From NCBI GenBank assembly GCA_947568835.1, contig OX387603.1, forward strand, positions 9,793,943-9,857,942: DNA of 64,000 nucleotides. The letters run 5' to 3'. The notes under the pieces were generated by a model. The model saw only the letters and a list, made by a program, of their open reading frames with translations, was not told the origin of the DNA and did not search any database. Each line of letters begins with the position of its first letter. The stretch's first letter is position 1. Shown in pieces: positions 11,301 to 23,300 of this stretch. This stretch comes from Protonemura montana (Eukaryota > Arthropoda > Insecta > Plecoptera > Nemouridae). The position numbers and the translations under genes are program-made.

Positions 11301-14300
11301 TAAGATCCTTTATTTGCCTCGTTTTAACTATTTAAAAAAAGTGATATCCATTTGCACCCATGTATTACTCTAAGAGAATATTAAGATCACTAATCCACTG
11401 TGCTTTTTCCGAACGTAGACGGTTGCGAGCGCCACTACGGCGGGATGAAATGCACGTGCATGGAGGCGTCGCCGTCACCGGCGGCGTCGTACGAGCGTCT
11501 GCCAAGCGTCCCGACGCTGCTCGAGCTCAGCGAGTTGTGCGCGCGCGATGACTCCGAGGAGAAGGACACTTCCAACGAGAAGGAGGTCGGTACTGGGCAT
11601 GTAATCAAATCGAAAGAATGAGGACACACATGGGGTTGATTATATGTTCGAGGTGGACGACTCCTAATATAGTCGACAACGCTTTGAGAAATGCGGCAAA
11701 ACTTCCTCTGTTAGTAGAGAATGGATCCTCACCAGAATCGCAAATGTGTTTAATTAGAATTAACACGATAAAGACCTTTGGAACTTCATTGGGCAATGAT
11801 GACAAAAGATTGATTGGAAATAAATGTTGTGATGACGCTTTTAATATCGAAGTTAATTCCAACCCCTTCTGGTCAGGGAGAAGCCACACTAGCTTAAAGA
11901 AGCTGGGAGTGACAGCGCATGGGAAGGACAAAAGACAGTTAACAATGATAAATTGAGTTGGTCTTAGTCATTATAATTCCGATAAGATCGAAGATGGCAG
12001 CATTGAATTAATTATCCAGCACCTTTTGTAATTTTTTTTGCATACTTTTTTCTTATTTAATAAGTCGATGAAAAACCTAAGAAGCAATTTGCAGACTTCG
12101 TCTGATTGATTCTTAGATACCAGTTAATCCTGGGTAATCTCATAAGGCTAGTCTTTTCTGCAGCGACGTATCGAATATAAATTAGGAGCTTTCTTCACCT
12201 CTGAGAATACGGTCGAATCTAAGAAACCCTGAGCAGCGGCAGCCTCACCCCGCGCGGACGTCGAGTGCCCGATTATGGCGACATGCCAGCTGTTTCCGAC
12301 AATAGGGCGTCACGATTTGGGCCATGGTGTCTTTCATCGGTCCGCACCGCAGCTCATTATTAATACGATATTGACACTAATCAGTGGTCGCACTTCGCCC
12401 AAATGCAACAAGTGCTTCTCGGAAGATAGGGAAGGTCGTGGTTGACGTCATCCTAGTGGCCAACAGAGAGGAGTAATTGAGAACAGCTGACGATCGATTC
12501 GTCGCGAGGAATCGACTCGGTGGATCTTCTTCGCAGTGGACGTTGGTTAGAAAGCCGTGGCTGGGTAAAGAGCGGCAGATCACTTTCGTAGACATCGAAG
12601 ACGAAAAGAAATGAAACATTGCCGTTGTACGTTTTCTAATTACTTCCTTGTCGTCGTGGGCAATCAGCACTTATTTGCTTAAAGCATGAAACAGTTTTGG
12701 GTAAAAAATTGTAATTTTTTTACTCATTTTCAACGGGACCACACGAAGATATTCAGAATAATTCAGCTTGACACTTATTTTGGCAATTTTTGTCCAACCA
12801 AATCTGTTGATTTCCTGGACAGAATTCGCAACTTTTTACTAAAGGCAACCCCGTTAGGATATAAAATAACGTTTGTATATGTGTTTTTTTCAACGACGAC
12901 TATGTACCATATATGCCGTCCTCATTGTCTCATTGGTATACTAATTCAAGTGTGCCTCCCTTTCGACCATCATGCCAACACATTGAAGTCTCCACTTCTT
13001 TACATTTCAAATCGACAATATTGCTTCTTAATGATGAGACCTGTCATGACACACCCTTTTCCATTTCATTGTTACCGTCCTGGCAATCACCATCTCAGTT
13101 CATTACCCATAATAGCCCGTTAGCGGTAAAGCAGTCCTCGCTTAGGAATCTCCCACGGCTAACAAACATTTTCTTGGTGTGCGCTCATGATCCCTTGCCC
13201 ACTCTTTGGCCATCGCATGCCCTCTTTGCGCTCCGCGTGGCCTTGGCTTACCGCCATATTGATTAGCGTTTCGTTAAGCCGCTCACGGTAATTGGAATTC
13301 GGGTAATGAGAACGACTTTACGTGCGCTTAGGCACGGCGTCCACAAGACGCGACGGGACGTTTGGTAGGCTTGCTCTAAATGAGCAATTAGAGCCGTCTA
13401 GTGCGAGGAGTTCTATGACACCCTGACTAAAGAAAATGCCCAGAAAATGCCAGAAAATGCCAGAAAATGCCAGAAAATGCCCTAAAATGCGTATTCGGTG
13501 CAGAGGCCAAATTTGTTTATGGGGGCACAACCACCCTGGTATTAAGCGAAAGATCGCTTCATCCCATTTATCTCGTGCTTCTTTCGAAGGGTATTTTTTT
13601 TATTTTTTGTCAATTATAAAACATAAACATATAAAACAATTATAGAACATGTACTGTGTGTATTGATGAAAAATAATACATACCTGCTTGTCTTTCATCC
13701 CAACCACTCACAGGTGCCAGTTTCTAGTCATGGGTTTTTCTTCAAGCATTTTTAGAAGTCAATATTTACCTCTGCAACATGTTTGCATGTATGCAAGCTG
13801 TCAGAATTGATTGATTTGGCTTCATTGTCGAATTTATTCCATTGCATTGCATTGCAATTATATTTCTGGTGTTTACCTGCCGGGGAGAGTTGGAGATACA
13901 TATGTGAGTTGACAACACAGCTTAAATGGTTAAGTCGAGAAGGGTTAAAATGTAGACACCTAACAAGATAAACAAGAATTGAACAAAGATCCTCCTAATT
14001 TTTACTTGAAAACTTAAAAACCACTGCACATGAGTTTTGGGACGTATCACACACCTTCAACTTATATTAAAAAGATGAATATTTCTCGCACCATTTGGGA
14101 GTTTCTTCAGGTCATTCTAAGAGATTTAAACCTCAGTGAAAATAACCCGCAAAATTGTTTGAAAACCATTTAAGGTAATGCATTTCACTGACTATTTTTA
14201 TATTTGATACCAGATTTAATGGCAGTTCCGTGCAAAATGCTAGTGTCTGCGCTTAATTTTTCCCCACTCATATGGCGGTTCCGACAAAACGCTGGCCACG

Positions 14301-17300
14301 TTTCCATCCAGACCAGCGAATGCAGACACGCGTGTGTCTCGGTATTTCCTGCACGCGTACAATGCTTAGCGCCGCGTAGTTGCTTTTTTGTATCAAAGGA
14401 ATTGCGCAAAATTAAAACATGCGTGTGTGTAAATTGCACTAGTAAGCTTGTTTACTAAGTTCCGAAACTGCTAGATAGAAGCAATATATTGTTTCTGATC
14501 ACGTGCGTATGTCGGTATGAAACGAGCAAAAAAAGCATTGCACCAAAACGAAAATATTTTGAATGAGGAATGAGTGTGCAGGAGTAAAGCGTCAAAATCG
14601 ATTTCACTGCAAATTTGTATTCAAAAATTTGAATCGCATTTAGAATTTAATCCAACGTTTTCCTACACCTTTCCCTTCAGTGAATTTTCTACCTATGACC
14701 GCTTTCCCAAGCCTAGATCGACTAAGCCGTGAAAATCAAAAGATTTCTGGATGCATTCTGTGACCACATCATGTTGTACAGTTTTGACTATTTTAAACTT
14801 ATACTGTCGGTAAAAAAAATAACTGGGAGTTGCTGGACCTAATTCTTTCAATTTCGAGGTGTTCTTTGAAGCCTGTCAAAGCCAGTAAATCCTTTGAGTT
14901 TTTGGAAAGCAACCAATATAAGCAACTATTGATAGATAGATGCTTTGGATGCTATCATGCGTTGTGTACAGGGGAACTGACGCTCTGGCTTTAATCAGGA
15001 CCAAAATCAGGACCAAATGAGACAGGTCAAAGTTCTTGCACTACATAATCCCTTTTGAAAGTCAGTGCGACTTGGTGTACACCAGCGCGACTTTAAACTC
15101 CAGGTGGCCACGTTTGCCTCGGGGTAGTGAAATAATGCAGGCGGCGACAGAAGCAGGGGGCAGGGAGTCTATGCAAATGCAGCTCTCGCGCGATGCACTA
15201 AAATGCAACGGTGCACTCGCTTACGTGCGGTGTACAAAAGTGCTTTGTGTCTTTGCCTCGTTCTGAACGGTGGCCTAAACGAGAGTGTTCGATGCCGATT
15301 AACTAGAACATTTTGCGATTTTTGACAAAATGTTTTTAAAATTATGTGCCTAAATTGTCTGCTTGATTCGGTAGAGGAACCCAAGCTTGGAAACAAATGC
15401 TTTCCTTTCTTATGCATGACCAAGTACACAAAAAAATACCAAGACCGTGACCATGTATGGAGGTTTCATAGTCATTGCCACGGAAGGCTCTTAATCTCCC
15501 ATAATTTTGATTTTGGAAATGTCTCGGATTGGTCTCTAACTAAATTTTAACTCCATAAAACCAAAAATACATGTATTGGCGTAAAAAAAAATCTCCACAT
15601 TTTCAACTGTACTGATATGCGCGGTGGAAAATGTGCATCATGAGATAGGGACGGGCTATCGTTAGTAACCCAATTAGCACGGGAAAATAAAATGGCAACA
15701 CACGAAAAACACGACAACGTGGAGATCCCCCTCTCCTTACCCTCCCTAACTCACAAACGAGTGAGGAGAAGTTCTGACGAGACATGGCTAAATGCATTCA
15801 TAATATTTAGCGCATATGTCCTGCTTACCCTGACGTGGCGCTATCCTCGACTACTGTGTGGAGCTATATAATAATTTTTAGTCTATCAACTGCTGAATCT
15901 CTATCTTTCTTCAAAAGGAAGCAGATGGGGAGAAGCCAGGATCGTAGATATGTGTGTCAATGGGTGATTCGCCGGCGTTAAGGGTAGATTTGAGTGTAAA
16001 AGGGTGCTTTGGAAGACATGTGGACCTCGTCTGACCGTGAGTGGTGTCCTCAGGAGGAACTGGTATTCTACAACGACGACGGAAGCTGCCAGTCCGTGGT
16101 AGTCGAGAAGAACCTCTGCGCCAGCGACCTGTGTCAACTCCTAGCGCTCAAGAACCGCGTGGCGAAAGATGTCAACTGGACGATCGTCGAGCACCTCGTC
16201 GAGCTGGGCCTTGGTGAGTACGGACCTGGGTTCTGACTCTGTTTAGATCGGACGTTGGAGGTAAGAGTTGTATATCTCTCTCTGGAATAATGTTGGTTTC
16301 ATCAGATCAGATGATAGAATTATTAGAACAGTCCTAGCTGTCTGTGTCTACGAATTACTTATTCGAATTGAGCCTCTTGCTAAATTAGTAAATGCTCCTG
16401 AAGGTTTTTTTTCATCCATCAACACTTTATGGAACATTTTGAAAGTGCAACCACTTCGGGATAAAAGCGAAGGGTCCGATTTGATTTTAGGTCTCTGAAC
16501 TATGGAGTACCAGTGACGTAGGTGTATTTCAAAATAAGCAATATTGCAGCGAGTATTCGACGCGTGTCTAAGAAGCGTCAAAGCGAAAAAAAGCGGTAGT
16601 TTGGTTTTAGTCCTCTTTGCGTTTGGCATCTCTAGCCCGAGCATAGTCTGCTTGTCCTATGCTAGGGAGATGTTGCGTGAAAGTCGCCGGGTCTTTGCCA
16701 TGCTCCCGTACGCCCATACCTCTCTCGGTGACATCACCGTCTATTTCCCACATAAATCCTGGCGTCAGCGTCGCGACTCTCCCGGGGGCGTCGGTCTAAC
16801 ACAGCCAGGTGACCGGCGACGCGTTCACAGCCAAAGTTTGCGCAACGTCTAACGTCGGCCCAGCACCAAGCAGTCTACCTTTCTTGTCTCTGAGATGGAT
16901 CATTCGACGATTTCCCGCGGTGTGATTGCAGGACATTGCGGCATGGCTTGATGAAAAGCGGCTTGTTTGTTTGAAATAATTTGTACCCAAGATGTGGCAA
17001 CAAATACCTTGCGATGGCAGGATTAGTTGACAGGGCCGTGGTTTCCTTGCCATGGCTAGGTGCCAAGCTGATGATTTAATTTACAGCATAACAGGTGGTT
17101 AATTTATAGCCTCCGATTAAAATGTGTACACCATTTTATTCTAATAGAGTCATCTGTTTGCAGTATGACTTTAATTTGGACACAATTTGTACAATTTGTC
17201 TCCGCAGAACACGCCGTGAATTGATGTGCTTATCAACTTTGCCAGCAAGCGCTAATTTGACATCAGATGCCTCTTGTTTCTTAAATTCGAATAGTTTTTG

Positions 17301-20300
17301 ATAGAGAAATACTGGTAGCAGCAACATCGACTTAAGATTTGGTATGAAAGAATGGGAGGCCGTCATGTGGACGATACTAACAAAGTATTTTTCTGGGAAA
17401 TGCTCCTTTTTCCCGCGATGTACTCGTGCAGTGACGAAGGTATGATAGTCCTCACTGGCTTGCTTTTCTTTCGCTCTGTCTAAATTATCTTCGGTTGGTG
17501 ATCGGCTAGATTCCAGTTTTCCCAGAATTGTGCTCTTCCCGGAATCATTTTGGTCGCGCTCTGTCTTTGGTCCAGGCTTTGGCCCGCCGACAATTCCTTG
17601 TGTGCGTGACGGGACGATTCGCTCGGCGCTATTCCTGGGTCTTCTGCGAATCCTGCAATCAAGAAGAGTGCCCGGTGGATAGTTCACTCGTTGACCGACA
17701 TTCTTGAAGTGACGAATCGGTTATTTCCGAGTCTCACTGGAAAGAAATAGAGTGTGGCCGGGAGTGGTTTACCGCATACTGTTGTTGCTGGAAGAGTCAA
17801 CTCCAGATGTTATCATATTAAGATGCACGGTGACTGTACCGATAAAAGAAAAAAAGTAGCGCGCTTATGTTAAAATTTTAACACATTAATCTTTCATTAA
17901 ACCCTTATTTTGGCCAGTGCTACTTCGGTAAATGCCAATCGTATCAGACATTGAAGTGATGATTTGATTATCAGAAAATGATTTAAAATGGACCCATTGG
18001 CAGTGAAAACAGGCTTTAGAAACTTAACCACTATCTTCTGCATTCTTGCAATCCTTTACATTTGTAAAGACAAATCAACCACTCCTGCGTCAATGTTTAA
18101 CTTTGTCTACTAAACCCTCCTAACGTCTCCCTGTTTTTGTCCGCAGAGCGGTCGCTCGAGGATCACGAAGATGTCCTTGCGGCACACCACGACTCCGCGT
18201 CGTACGGCAAGCACTCTAAGAAGCGATTTGTCTACAGGAAAGACTTCCGGAAGTACGAGTTCTTTCACAACCCACAGGTGAGGGTGCTCTCTAGAGCGTG
18301 GTATACAAACAAGTTCCATCAGGTTTCGATTTTTATCTCCATCTCTGCAGTATCTCTTACTTGGCCACACCCTTTCAATTAATTGTCTCTCAATATTTGC
18401 ACTTGACTTCGAAGTGTAAGTAAATATTTCTCCAAGTCTAGCGTTAACCAAGCATGGTGACTTAAAGAGAGTGCGAAGTTGCTACTTCCATTCGTGTGAA
18501 CTCAGTTTCGATCCCGGTGACCGGATATCAAGGCTGTGGCTGGACATGATTTCCCTCAATGCTGGGAAATGCTGGGCATTTTCCTTACCCGTCTCCTTTG
18601 CTGTTTCCCACCCTCCTCCCCCACTGATAATCTTAGTAGCTTTCTAAGCATCTAGCATTGCTAATAGTGGAATAGTTCCAAAAGATATCCTATGCTATCC
18701 AATGCAAAACATGTGTTCGTGACCTGACTCATAGCACGCTCTTATAAGAAATTGATTTGGGGCACATCTCTGAACGTGGTCTCTAGGAGAGGGTGCCAAG
18801 TTCATACCCTGGTCCAGACCGAACTCGGCAATGTTCTGCACGCAGATGTGTTGATTGCAGATGCAATTTTTTGGTGTAGCATATTTTATGCTTAACTGTG
18901 ACATTACTTTATTATCACCCTGAGTTGCCATTGGTGGGTTAAAAGAGACTTGCTTTTAGGGTACATTCCAGGGCTCTTAAAAATATTTTAGGGATGCGTA
19001 GAAAGTGGTGCAAACATGACTTGGAGAGTGTTAGTTGCAGAACGAGCCAAGCATTGCCTGAATTGAGTTCATTGCTCGAGACTCAAGACTATTGAACCAA
19101 TCAATTGGCGTAATAAAACGATGAATTGCTCGACGTGATGACACCGTGAATTGCGTAATTTAACTCCAATTCACTTTCCAATTGCCATGGAGAGGAATTC
19201 GATCATTGCCAATGGGGAAGTCACCTAACCTCCAGATTGCACTTATTATAAAGACACTTTGATTTACGGGGTCTTTTGCAATCTCTTCGCTATACAATAC
19301 TGAGTGGCTGAGTGTGCTGACATTGCCGTGCTTTTTCTGCCAACAGCAATTCTTCCCCGCGGAAATGGTCGATTTCAACAGCTGTCAGTATCTCACTGGA
19401 AGCAACGTCTACAATAAGACACTGGCGCTGCAGGTGAGAGACTCTGAAACCACGAGAATCCTCTGGTTGGGTACAACTGACAAATGGCTGACTTAAAATA
19501 ATCACTAATGCCGTCAGAGAATGGACAGTAGTATATTAGTATACTCCTGTCGACGCTGTTGACGTCTGTCAAAAGGTTTTGCAATTAGTTTAAAAGGATA
19601 CCTCCTCTGGCTATGTCCTAGCTGTTGCAAAATGCAAGCAATGTTCTAGATGCAATAGTTGCTGTAGACTCAAAAATTTCAACACACCTTCAAGTGGTCA
19701 ACTGATTGGGTCGGGTTACCGCAACAGTATCTCATCTTAAACATTGTTAATGCCGTTAAAACGCACGCAGTGAAGGAGCGATGGTGAGGTTTCCTTAGAA
19801 TTGTAAACGGAACCTTTCTTGACTTAAATTAGCTGTGACATAATTGTTGTGGCCAACGGCCAAAAGGTGGAGATTCACACTGTTGAAATGCTTGTTCTGG
19901 CTCAAAGACAGAAATGCACCGGAAATGCCGGTTTCCAATCCACAAGGTGAACATTTTCTGATGTGGCCGACCTGAACACCAACCTTGTTTGTTGGAGTGT
20001 GTCGGAACTCGAGCTCCTATGCGGTCATCATAAAAATTCATGAATTTTAAGAATTCATGGTGGGTAAATGTTATGGATGCATGGGCCAGACATCGGTCAA
20101 GAATATGGAGAGCTACTTTGAAAAAAAAAATGTCAAAAATACCATTCAAGGAACAGAAAATAAAGTTCAAGGTCATTTGAAAGAAATCGAGTGTTTTTGC
20201 CTAGTTTTGGGCTGTAAATAAATAAGCTCATGATATGGATTTTTAAATTTGGTTGTGGTTATTCGTTAGCTCTCATAGCCGCACTTTTCGCCAATAGGCG

Positions 20301-23300
20301 GTTTCATTTTCCAGTTCCCAATCGCAATTCCAGCTGCCATGGTTACACTGATGACACACTGATGTTTATAACTAAGATTTAAAAATAATCCGTTACGAAG
20401 GAAAAATCATTCCAATTTATTGCCCCCTCCCACAGGACCGCTTACCGAAAGTCCATCAAGGGTTCCAAACACAATTTTTTGGCATTGCCATTTTCTGTGG
20501 TCCCATAACACCATCCAGATGGTCCGAGTGCCCATCAACTTGTCAAACTAGCGACGTAGAGTCTGACCCCAGCTGACCACAGCATGCAACTATATATAGG
20601 CATAAGCGATCGAAAAATTTCCATTGCGTGCACTCTGTTCCCCCACCATAGCAGCCTACTAAAAATGCTAACCATGTTTGCTGACGCTATGGATTTGCCC
20701 GTGCTCACACAATTACGCTGCTGATGATCGCCTTTTCCGGGGCCTGTATGCTTTCCATTCACTAACCGACTTTACGTCGCCTTGCAGACGCTTCTGACAC
20801 ACTCAGGCGAATGCCCGCCGATCTTCAGCCAGGTGTGGGTGCGAGAGACGGGCAACCAGCGAGGCTGGAACAAGGCCTTCCTGCTGCTCAAAGACAGGAC
20901 GCTGTTCCTCTCCTACAAGGTATGTTGTCCCGCCGCACTTTGTTGGGTTGTATCCGGCTTACAGTGTAGCCCGTAAAGAAGATACCAACTCGAGCCCTCT
21001 CAAGTATTCACAGCCTCTTGGTTCTACTCCTTGGAGAAACGTCATTCTCATTAAATACACCAATATCCTCTCAAAAATGGCATGGCCAAGTAGCGCAATT
21101 GGTTAGAGCAACATCCGCGACAGGTGAAGATCGGGGTTCGATTCCCCGTTTGGACATCAATTTTTGAGAGGTTATTAGTGTCCCTAATAATAAAATACCC
21201 TGCACATTGCAAGCGTTTGCAGTTAAAACAGGGTGGTGTTCTCGACTTCTTGCTTTTCAATCGCCATTTAGTGTATGAACCTTGGCTTCTAGTCACTGAA
21301 AATGTGTATATTTTATTATTTGTGTTCTTAAAAATTAAATATTTTGCCAATTGCAAGTATTTACAACTTAAATCAGATCATAGCTGATTATTGCAGATAA
21401 TTGCAGATCATTGGCTGTCTCAAATTGGAAAACTTACTCTCCTGTGGTTTTCTCGTCTTTAATGGCTGTCAGTTCCAGGAAAGCAAACTTTGCAAGAGCT
21501 TGACATTTCATTCCTACAATTTCGACAAGATTTTAATTGCTTGAAGACAAGTAAATGTAAAAATTCAACAAATCCCTTCGGAAAGCCAACTATCTGTAAG
21601 TTGCTCAGATGTGAAATGGGACAATCTTATTGCCTCTTTTAACAATCCTCCCCCCCGTCCCCTCCTTCAGCACTAATTCACAGCAAGGACAGCAAGGTCA
21701 TTTGTGCAATAATTTATGATTTAGCAGCTTGGCTTATTGAAAAAAGCTTAAAATGTGACAGCGATGACGATAGTTTACAAAAACCAACCCGGGAACTTGA
21801 CACAGAAATAGTGAGCAAAACGTTCCCGCACGTGATTTTGATACCAATCTTGCAAGAAGTTGATTTGAAAAAATATGGGAAAGATCTGAGTTTCTAGCAA
21901 CTCGGACGAGATTATGAATTGAGTTAGTGGACTAATTCGCATACCTTGCTTTTCCTAAATTGGGATGTTAAAAATTTTAAGTATTTTAGTCGCGAAGTCT
22001 TCTATTTTTCTGGTCAGTCTAATCTAGTCTTATCTAAAACCTCTCACCGCGGTTTATCTTTCAAACAATAAAGTTCTCTGTACTCCATATGGATGTCGCT
22101 GCCGTCGACATTAGAACCCATTCTTGGCAACAATGAGCGGCATGTCGGTACCATCTCTTTGAAGTTTGACTGACAGTGACAGTTGTGCCGGCTCGGCCTG
22201 TACGTAATCGATGCCAGTATAGTCTACTGTTGCCAACAATTGGCAAAGGGAATTGCGATTTCGAATTCAACGTGATTGCTGACAGTTTGCACTCGGCAGT
22301 CGGCGTACACAGACGCGTAGACGATGCGTACTCGCAAGAATACAAAGAGTGCGTGCTCGCGAATCGCCAGGGACTTGTTTATCAGTTCGGTAAGCCGCGT
22401 TTAGAGAGGTTAAGTCCGACGAGTATAGGGGCCTGCATGTAACGTTGTCCAATCTCTAAATTAAACATGAAGCTGTACCCTCACCATTTGTTATCTGGTG
22501 GCACCATGTTTGCAATCTAAATAGGAAGGGACCTGCATATTATAGCGTTCATCCGTACGGTTGGATTTTAATTTGTAAGCGAGAAAAAAATCGCATGTTG
22601 TAGTATACAATAACTAAGTAATTCAATTCGTAAATCACATGCTAGTTATGCTGTCAAATTAGCAAGTGGCCTGCGAAAATAAACGTGCTTGTCAGGGAAT
22701 TAGAGGCATGCGATGTCTGCTTCGGCCATGACGGACTTAGCCCATGGCGTTAATATAGTTTTCCATGTCTTCTGTTGCAGGTGCAAGTCGTCGCGAAGAT
22801 CCTGCGAGCGTGGAAGACCCATAGGGACGGCGGGGACTCCAGTGGAGACTCCAGTCCTAACCTTGGCGAGAAGGTAAGACTCTGTTTGTTTTTGTAATTG
22901 GAGGGTTGGTGGTTTGATGCTGTTGGTATGAAAGCCTGTTGTACAATGTCAACTGGAGGTTAATTTAGAGATGGAAGTATCTGACTGGCTGTGACCATGG
23001 AGATGAGCCTTAAACTGGCAATTATCTTTTTAACCGGGCTTTGTAAATCTTGCCTAAACTGGTCTGAGTTTCTGCACGTATAGTATTTTCCAAAAACACA
23101 AGTGCATCGAATCTATTAATGGATCTCTGTCCACGCATTTTTAGAAGTCAATATTTACCTCTGAAACATGTCAACTGTCCGAATTGATTGTTTGGGCTGG
23201 GATGTAGAATTTTTCTTGTACAGAGGGTAGTCCAGGTGCGTTTTTGTTTTTGCAAAGATCACCGATTTACCTGACAGTAAGGGATGGGGTAGGTATGTAG

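Larger units (their letters stand above)
8393..11418 (+). other. Adaptor gene intron 1
   Basis: This 3.0-kb intron holds a 5S rRNA-derived fragment (8668-8714), the CRE palindrome (8851-8872), a short tandem repeat with unit near TGCACCGCAAAGATGGC (about 9167-9203), a SINE tail (10915-10975) and two tandem 5S-derived units ending at 11211. No exon was seen. Confidence 0.7.
11586..16053 (+). other. Adaptor gene intron 2
   Basis: This 4.5-kb intron holds a 10-bp minisatellite (13431-13490) and one copy of a 300-base repeat (13746-14044). Open frames on both strands at 11605-11956 and 12686-13266 have no recognisable domain and are best treated as chance or decayed repeat. Confidence 0.65.
20920..22780 (+). 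other. Adaptor gene intron 6
   Basis: This 1.9-kb intron contains the most complete tRNA-derived SINE (21082-21230) and a second, tail-only copy (21301-21375). An ORF pair around 22061-22442 shows no domain. Confidence 0.7.

Noticed and set aside
11605..11956. Open frames on both strands just after exon 2
   Set aside because: Neither product shows a known domain, both strands are open over the same stretch, and no splice link to neighbouring exons keeps frame.
12686..13266. Two overlapping plus-strand ORFs of 145 and 117 codons
   Set aside because: They overlap in different frames in T/C-rich DNA, have biased composition and show no domain or splice support.
16264..16650. Open frames on both strands in intron 3
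   Set aside because: The products are unrecognised, start at non-AUG codons on the plus strand and have no splice support.
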